NCBI GenBank assembly: GCA_021737265.1
Contig: JAIPEF010000008.1
Span: 1 to 40,605 of the forward strand
Reading direction: 5' to 3'
Source: Desulfocapsa sp.
GTDB taxonomy: Bacteria; Desulfobacterota; Desulfobulbia; Desulfobulbales; Desulfocapsaceae
Length of the DNA: 40,605 nucleotides
The position numbers were made by a program, and so were the translations under genes. The notes below the pieces were generated by a model. The model did no database searches, had not been told where the DNA came from, and worked only from the letters and a program-made list of their open reading frames with translations. The number at the start of each line of letters is the position of its first letter. Position 1 is the first letter of the stretch. Shown here in pieces: positions 36,108 to 40,605 of this stretch.

Positions 36108-36169
36108 AATTTTTTCCGTTGGTTCTCATTTATGCTGCTAAATGCAGCGGATTGCTTTGTCTTGTTGTC

Positions 36170-36745
36170 TTACCTTTCCCCAAAGCCAAGCAGTCGATCA
36201 AGAATGATTGATACTGCAGAGCGTACGGAAAGATGATTATATCCTGTGTCTCCACCCACTGGCGGGAGACTGTAGTCCGTCATCTCCATCACCTGAGGGG
36301 CAAGCCCGTGGGCTGTACCAAAAAGGAGAAGTGTGGACTCCTTTTTTCTGATTCTAGCACGAACGTCACTGTAACTTAAAGTCTTTTCCTGCATCCTGGC
36401 ACTGGTGGTCAGCAGCAGTGGTGCATGGCCGCGCTGTGCCGTGATCTGCTCAATGACCGAGTCCAGGCTGTCTGCCAGTTGAATCAGTTCCAGAGCATCT
36501 TTACGGGCAGGGTTATAAATAGCCCCATGGCCGCTTTTCCAGTGTTCAAGTATTTCATTCACCAGTTTCTGCTGATCCTCATATGGGGTAACTATATAAT
36601 AGTTATCAACACCATATGTCCTGGCCGCCCGGGCAATATCATGGAGATCAAGGTTGGTCACTGCCGAACCAATAATCTCACCGATTTTATTGACCACCGG
36701 GTGGTGAACAAGGACAATGTCTATACCGCTCTGGTCTGGAATCAT
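36170..36745 (-). CDS. SPOUT-like RNA methyltransferase (PF09936 type)
   Basis: This 191-residue protein matches the small SAM-dependent RNA methyltransferase family found beside trmD in delta-proteobacteria, Aquifex and Thermotoga. Family-like segments are VLVHHPVVNKIGEIIGSAVTNLDLHDIAR near 12-40, then TYGVDNYYIVTPYEDQQ, and a C-terminal knot region LLLFGTAHGLAPQVM and HLSVRSAVSIILDRLLG. Its start overlaps the trmD stop by four bases. The RNA target is unknown. Confidence 0.85.
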   Translation of the reverse strand: MIPDQSGIDIVLVHHPVVNKIGEIIGSAVTNLDLHDIARAARTYGVDNYYIVTPYEDQQKLVNEILEHWKSGHGAIYNPARKDALELIQLADSLDSVIEQITAQRGHAPLLLTTSARMQEKTLSYSDVRARIRKKESTLLLFGTAHGLAPQVMEMTDYSLPPVGGDTGYNHLSVRSAVSIILDRLLGFGER

Positions 36746-37500
36746 TGCCTTGTCTGTAACGACTTTACTTTGCCATAAAGCTGATACTTTTTCAACAGCT
36801 TGACTTCTGCCTTGCTGAAAAACTCTTTTTGCAGAAGGTCTGGCCTGCGTTCCATTGTCCTGCGAACAGACTCTAAAAACCGATACTGAGCTATCTTCTC
36901 ATGGTCCCCTGAGAGCAGTATCTCAGGAATTGCAGCCCCATCAAATTCCCGGGGCCGTGTAAACTGAGGATGTTTCAATAACTGCCTGCTGAAGGTATCT
37001 TTATCGGCAGAATCGGTGCATCCTAGTACCCCCGGTAACAATCTAGTGACAGAATCGATAATGACCATGGCTGCAAGTTCACCACCGGTGAGTATATAGT
37101 CACCTATGGAAAGTTCATCATCAACGCTTGCTTCCCGAAAACGTTCATCTACGCCCTCGTAGCGTCCGCATATGAGGATCAGATGCTTTTCCCTGCTTAA
37201 GTCTTTTGCCACCTGCTGATTGTATCTCCTGCCCTGCGGAGACAGGAGAACGACTCTGCCTGGCCCATTTTGGGTTGTCACTGAATGCAGGGCAGCAGTA
37301 AGCGGTTCCGGTTTCATGACCATTCCTTCACCGCCTCCAAATGGCCTGTCATCTGTCATGGAGTGCTTATCCGTTGCAAAATCACGAATGTTGGTGATAC
37401 CAATTCGAATCAGTTCTGCCTCTTTCGCCCTCCGAATGATTGATTCGTTCAGTGGGGATTCCAGAAGATCCGGGAAAATGGTCAATATGTCAAATATCAT
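36742..37500 (-). CDS. trmD: tRNA (guanine-N1)-methyltransferase
   Basis: TrmD makes m1G37 in tRNAs, preventing frameshifts. The 252 residues show DDRPFGGGEGMVMKPEPL near 50-67, then LLSPQGRRYNQ, the trefoil knot GRYEGVDER and the SAM loop SIGDYILTGGELAAM. It overlaps rimM by four bases and the downstream methyltransferase by four bases. Confidence 0.96.
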   Translation of the reverse strand: MIFDILTIFPDLLESPLNESIIRRAKEAELIRIGITNIRDFATDKHSMTDDRPFGGGEGMVMKPEPLTAALHSVTTQNGPGRVVLLSPQGRRYNQQVAKDLSREKHLILICGRYEGVDERFREASVDDELSIGDYILTGGELAAMVIIDSVTRLLPGVLGCTDSADKDTFSRQLLKHPQFTRPREFDGAAIPEILLSGDHEKIAQYRFLESVRRTMERRPDLLQKEFFSKAEVKLLKKYQLYGKVKSLQTRQ

Positions 37501-38066
37501 GGGGATAAATTCCCCTTGTCGCCATGACCGGTATTAAGTTCAAGCAGTCCTGGCGGTGGAGCAATGACAAGATACTCCTTATTCCGTTCTACTATCATAC
37601 CCGGAATAAGGGGGATCAGAAATTCGTCTTTAGTGTCTTTTACAACCAGGATATCCTGAACCCCGTTGTCAAAAAATCCATCAACCTTCCCGAGCACACG
37701 ACCATCTTCTGTCCTGACCTGAATGCCATCCAGTTCATGGAGGTAGAATCCGTCACCTTCGAGATCGGGGAGGTCTTTTTTCTGTACCAGTACTCCGCAA
37801 CCACAGAGTTCTTCTGCCTGGTTGCGGTCTGCAACATCTTCAAGACGGGTAATAACCTCTTTGTTGCCGGCACGTGTGCTGAGCACATTGACAGAAGGGT
37901 ATAGCTGGCCCTGAGGGGATACCAGAGTCAGTTTCCTGTGCTGTGTTATACTTTGTGATTCACCGGAAAAAGGAATAATTTTCAACTCACCTTTAAGCCC
38001 GTGAGCCTTGCCTATTTTTCCGATCAACACATATTCTTCTGTGGGAAAGGAATAGTTGTCCACCAT
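37497..38066 (-). CDS. rimM: 16S rRNA processing protein RimM
   Basis: RimM binds S19 and assists maturation of the 30S head. The 189 residues contain the N-terminal barrel start IGKIGKAHGLKGELKI and the PRC-barrel domain with GFYLHELDGIQVRTEDGR and VERNKEYLVIAPPPGLLEL. It stands 12 bases after the KH gene and overlaps trmD. Confidence 0.94.
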   Translation of the reverse strand: MVDNYSFPTEEYVLIGKIGKAHGLKGELKIIPFSGESQSITQHRKLTLVSPQGQLYPSVNVLSTRAGNKEVITRLEDVADRNQAEELCGCGVLVQKKDLPDLEGDGFYLHELDGIQVRTEDGRVLGKVDGFFDNGVQDILVVKDTKDEFLIPLIPGMIVERNKEYLVIAPPPGLLELNTGHGDKGNLSP

Positions 38067-38078
38067 CTTGATCTGGAA

Positions 38079-38309
38079 TTATTCCAGGATATTCAAGCGG
38101 GATTTCTTGTCTTCCTTTCCGGCAGCAGCAGTGAGCAAAGAGCGCATGGCCCTGGCCGTTCTGCCCTGTTTCCCAATCACTTTTCCAAGATCATCCTTGG
38201 CAACAGCCAGATCGACAAGAATGGTGTCATCTTCTTCAGTGACGGTCACCTGAACATCTTCAGGGTTGTCAACCAGTGATTTGGCAATAAAAGTGATGAG
38301 TTCCTGCAT
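38079..38309 (-). CDS. khpA: KH-domain RNA-binding protein (KhpA family)
   Basis: This is a 76-residue single-KH protein of the YlqC/KhpA family, found between rpsP and rimM in many bacteria. The GxxG loop is visible in LGKVIGKQGRTARAMRSLL near 42-60. It binds RNA; in other bacteria relatives influence cell division and ribosome-linked processes. Confidence 0.93.
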   Translation of the reverse strand: MQELITFIAKSLVDNPEDVQVTVTEEDDTILVDLAVAKDDLGKVIGKQGRTARAMRSLLTAAAGKEDKKSRLNILE

Positions 38310-38315
38310 AATCTA

Positions 38316-38561
38316 TTACTCGGCCGCAGGGGCTTTTTTGATAAGAGACTTTACAGTTGTTGAGGGCAAAGCTCCTCTACCAAGCCAGTCCTGCAATTTT
38401 GTGTTATCAATTTTGATAACGGCAGGGTCCTGGAGAGGATCGTAGGTTCCGACAACGTCAAGGAATTTACCGTCGCGTTTGCTTTCACTGTCAGCTACAA
38501 CAATGCGGTAGAAGGGGTTTTTTTTCCTGCCAAATCTTGTTAAACGAATTCGAACTGCCAT
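38316..38561 (-). CDS. rpsP: 30S ribosomal protein S16
   Basis: S16 is needed for 30S assembly. From ATG 38561 it has 81 residues and begins MAVRIRLTRFGRKKNPFYRI, matching the family. The frame extends upstream to 38609, but those 16 residues are not S16-like. GAGGA precedes the ATG. The gene stands six bases from khpA and 77 bases after ffh. Confidence 0.96.
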   Translation of the reverse strand: MAVRIRLTRFGRKKNPFYRIVVADSESKRDGKFLDVVGTYDPLQDPAVIKIDNTKLQDWLGRGALPSTTVKSLIKKAPAAE

Positions 38562-38612
38562 TCCGGATATATCCTCATGTTTAGGTTGAGCCATCGTGCC
38601 GGCTCCCACTGC

Positions 38613-38633
38613 TTTCAGCGTAATATGCTGAAA
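38613..38633. repeat. hairpin between ffh and rpsP
   Basis: TTTCAGC (38613-38619) and GCTGAAA (38627-38633) pair perfectly around a 7-base loop just after the ffh stop. No T-tract follows on the minus strand. It may be a partial terminator or processing site separating ffh from the ribosomal genes. Confidence 0.4.
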
Positions 38634-38638
38634 ACTAT

Positions 38639-39991
38639 TTATTTTCTCATGCCTTTTGGCATCTTACGTCTTTTTTTGCCAGTCATAAGACCGGGTTTTC
38701 CGCGCATCTTTTTCATCATCTTGAGCATGGCGGAGTAGCTCTTGATTACCCGGTTGACTTCTGTGACAGAAGTCCCTGAGCCGGCTGCAATCCGTTTTCT
38801 GCGGCTTGCATTAATGATCATGTGATTTTGACGTTCCTTTTTGGTCATGGAACGGATAATGGCTTCAGTTTTTGTCAGTTCCTTCTCATCCGGTTTTGGA
38901 GCGTCTTTCAACTGTTTAAGCTTGTTGATCCCGGGGATCATGCCCATAATCTGATCCAGGGAGCCCATCTTCTTGATGTGCTGGAGCTGTTCCAGAAAAT
39001 CTTCAAGGGTAAAGGTGGACTGCCGCAACTTTTTGGCCAGCTTATCCGCCTTTTTCTTATCGATTACTGACTCGGCCTTCTCGATGAGTGACAGTACATC
39101 ACCCATACCAAGAATTCTGGACGCGATACGATCAGGATGAAAGACTTCGAGGGCATCAAGTCCTTCTCCAATACCCACAAATTTAATGGGTTTGCCGGTG
39201 ACATTTTTGATGGAAAGGGCGGCACCGCCTCGGGCGTCTCCTTCCATTTTGGTGAGGATGACACCGCTTATTTCAAGGTCCTGATTAAATTTCTCCGCAA
39301 CAGTTACCGCATCCTGCCCAGTCATGGAATCAGCAACAAAGAGAACCTCGGAGAGCTGTATGGCACTCTGAATTTCCTTGAGTTCGCCCATGAGATCTTC
39401 ATCTACATGAAGGCGACCGGCGGTATCAAAAATCAGGGTGTCGTAGCCATTCCGGCCAGCGGCCTCCATGGCCTGTCGACAGATTTCCACTGGTTTCTGA
39501 TCAGTGGTTGAAGGATGAACCGGAATATCCAGTTGTTCACCCAATACCTGGAGCTGCTCAATGGCAGCCGGGCGATAAATATCAGCCGGAACAAGGTAAG
39601 GTTTTCTCCCCTTTTCCTTTAGCATTCTGGCCAGTTTGCCGGATGTAGTCGTTTTACCTGAACCCTGCAGGCCAGCCATCATGATGGTTACAGGCTGGCG
39701 ACCATCAAGACGAATCTGCTCGGTACTGCCACCTAGGAGTTTAACCAGTTCGTCGTGTACTATCTTGATAATCTGCTGCCCGGGTGACAAGGCTTTAGTT
39801 ACTTCAAGACCGACAGACTGCTCTGTTATACTGGCAATGAAATCTTTAACAACCTGAAAGTTAACATCTGCCTCAAGAAGAGCCATACGTACTTCACGCA
39901 TGGATTCCTGGATGTTCTCTTCGGTGAGTTTGCCGGTGCCGCGGAGTTTTCTGAAAACTCCTTCTAACCGGTCTGTCAGATTGTCAAACAT
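38639..39991 (-). CDS. ffh: signal recognition particle protein Ffh
   Basis: Ffh is the SRP54 GTPase that targets nascent membrane proteins. The 450 residues show the N domain, G1 GLQGSGKTTTSGKLA near 107-121, DTAGRLHVDE near 190, TKMEGDARGG near 248, and the methionine-rich M domain with MGSLDQIMGMIPG and a Lys/Arg/Met-rich tail. It begins the minus-strand cluster with rpsP, khpA, rimM and trmD. No SRP RNA gene is seen nearby. Confidence 0.97.
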   Translation of the reverse strand: MFDNLTDRLEGVFRKLRGTGKLTEENIQESMREVRMALLEADVNFQVVKDFIASITEQSVGLEVTKALSPGQQIIKIVHDELVKLLGGSTEQIRLDGRQPVTIMMAGLQGSGKTTTSGKLARMLKEKGRKPYLVPADIYRPAAIEQLQVLGEQLDIPVHPSTTDQKPVEICRQAMEAAGRNGYDTLIFDTAGRLHVDEDLMGELKEIQSAIQLSEVLFVADSMTGQDAVTVAEKFNQDLEISGVILTKMEGDARGGAALSIKNVTGKPIKFVGIGEGLDALEVFHPDRIASRILGMGDVLSLIEKAESVIDKKKADKLAKKLRQSTFTLEDFLEQLQHIKKMGSLDQIMGMIPGINKLKQLKDAPKPDEKELTKTEAIIRSMTKKERQNHMIINASRRKRIAAGSGTSVTEVNRVIKSYSAMLKMMKKMRGKPGLMTGKKRRKMPKGMRK

Positions 39992-40267
39992 GTCAGGTAA
40001 ATAATGTTGTTATTAATTTGTAGGCGCTAACCTGTTTATATTGCAGTTAAATCGATGTCTTTCCAGTGCCCGGAGCCATTTTTTATGGGCGAAGGGGTGT
40101 AAAAAAACTACAAAATAGAGTCGAAAAACAATAAAATTTACTTAATAAAAAATATTCTGTCAAGCAACGAACGGTATTGGGGTGAAAAAAAGTGCAGGAG
40201 GGGAGAGTGTTGAAGTTTTTATTTAATGAAAACTGATGGCGTCGTATTTCTGTCTGCAGCAATGTGT

Positions 40268-40289
40268 GGAAAGTAAATTTTTACTTTCC
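40268..40289. repeat. 22-base perfect hairpin
   Basis: GGAAAGTAAA (40268-40277) and TTTACTTTCC (40280-40289) are perfect inverted repeats around TT. It could be a stem-loop or a binding site for a dimeric regulator; nothing else identifies it. Confidence 0.55.
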
Positions 40290-40310
40290 TCTGCCCTGTA
40301 AAAGATAACG

Positions 40311-40403
40311 CTAGTACAGCGTAAACCTTTATGTGCCGTCGTTTTGGGTTCGTCCGTCATACCCGAGTGCTGGTATCGGGTATGACGGAATTTAGATACG
40401 CTC
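40311..40403 (-). repeat. REP-like dispersed repeat, copy 2
   Basis: This is the inverted counterpart of the unit at 21194-21283, 93 bases long. On the minus strand it reads GAGCGTATCTAAATTCC to AAGGTTTACGCTGTACTAG. Its inner hairpin is better than in copy 1: GTCATACCCGA and TCGGGTATGAC pair without mismatch around TACCAGCAC. Confidence 0.8.
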
Positions 40404-40504
40404 TGGATCCACGATTACTCCCTCGAGGATGAACTTCGATGAGAAGATATAAGCCTTACAGCCGTACTAGGACTGCCTATTACCCATAACTACTGCCTTA
40501 CAAA

Positions 40505-40586
40505 AACCCCGCAGGGGTTCAGTGTTATAGCCGGTGTGCTTTAGCCACCGGTTGTATCCAACAACATAGGTCGTCCTGAAAGGACG
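40505..40586. repeat. train of three hairpins
   Basis: Three stems follow one another: AACCCC/GGGGTT (40505-40519), CCGGTG/CACCGG (40531-40551) and CGTCCT/AGGACG (40572-40586). Regularly spaced GC stems in AT-rich DNA resemble multi-hairpin dispersed intergenic repeats of other phyla. The element may continue beyond the window. Confidence 0.55.
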
Positions 40587-40605
40587 GAGTGATCTCTTAC
40601 TTCCA

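Larger units (their letters stand above)
39992..40605. other. 614-base non-coding right end with repeats
   Basis: No gene is supported. The part next to ffh (39992-40260) is AT-rich and should hold the ffh promoter. It is followed by a 22-base palindrome (40268-40289), an inverted REP-like copy (40311-40403), about 100 bases without clear structure, and three consecutive hairpins (40505-40586) reaching the window edge. Confidence 0.65.

Noticed and set aside
1..40605. CRISPR arrays, tRNA, rRNA, SRP RNA or tmRNA genes
   Set aside because: I saw no regularly spaced direct repeats and no cloverleaf or conserved RNA core on either strand; a covariance search would be decisive.

Overview
The window reads as one chromosome segment of a Gram-negative, anaerobe-like bacterium. 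Signal peptides and lipoboxes imply an outer membrane. A CooC-type maturation ATPase, a BioC/BioG biotin route, an EnvC/FtsEX/Ctp cluster and a UGA-interrupted rhodanese lipoprotein together suggest a sulfate-reducer-type deltaproteobacterium (Desulfobulbales-like). That placement is inferred from gene content only.

Layout. 233-2438 (minus): an RNB exoribonuclease and a small coupled ORF. 2599-3513 (plus): era, whose stop overlaps that of ctp (minus). 3510-8670 (minus): cooC-like, ftsE, ftsX, envC-like and ctp, a division and peptidoglycan unit headed by an apparently orphan CooC ATPase. 8914-18815 (plus): ileS-lspA-fabD running without a break into a complete biotin set, bioB-bioA-bioF-bioG-bioC-bioD, followed by two small genes (18820-19400) and an AT-rich rmuC (19472-21055). 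21056-21796 has no gene and is packed with repeats and hairpins: a REP-like unit, a 143-bp palindromic MITE-like element and three further stem-loops.

21797-23119 (minus) is best read as one gene, not two. It encodes a lipoprotein with three rhodanese modules and an in-frame UGA in the active-site loop of the first, followed at the right distance by a bSECIS-like hairpin. Next come a PBP4-type peptidase, a TrpB2-type tryptophan synthase and a two-part radical SAM protein (all minus), then a plus-strand double-AMIN protein. 30341-34532 (minus) holds pdxA, tmk, a TPR lipoprotein and a LolB-like lipoprotein. 34702-39991 (minus) is the conserved ribosome and SRP cluster ffh-rpsP-khpA-rimM-trmD-methyltransferase-rplS-rnhB-yraN. 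The right end (39992-40605) is non-coding and carries a second, inverted copy of the REP-like unit plus a train of hairpins.

How the genes work together. FabD makes malonyl-ACP, the substrate of BioC. BioC masks it as a methyl ester, fatty acid synthesis elongates it, BioG removes the ester, and BioF, BioA, BioD and BioB finish biotin. FtsEX gates a degenerate LytM protein of EnvC type. The most notable features are the probable selenocysteine rhodanese lipoprotein, the chained mini-ORFs in front of bioB, the CooC-ftsEX association and the dispersed palindromic repeats.
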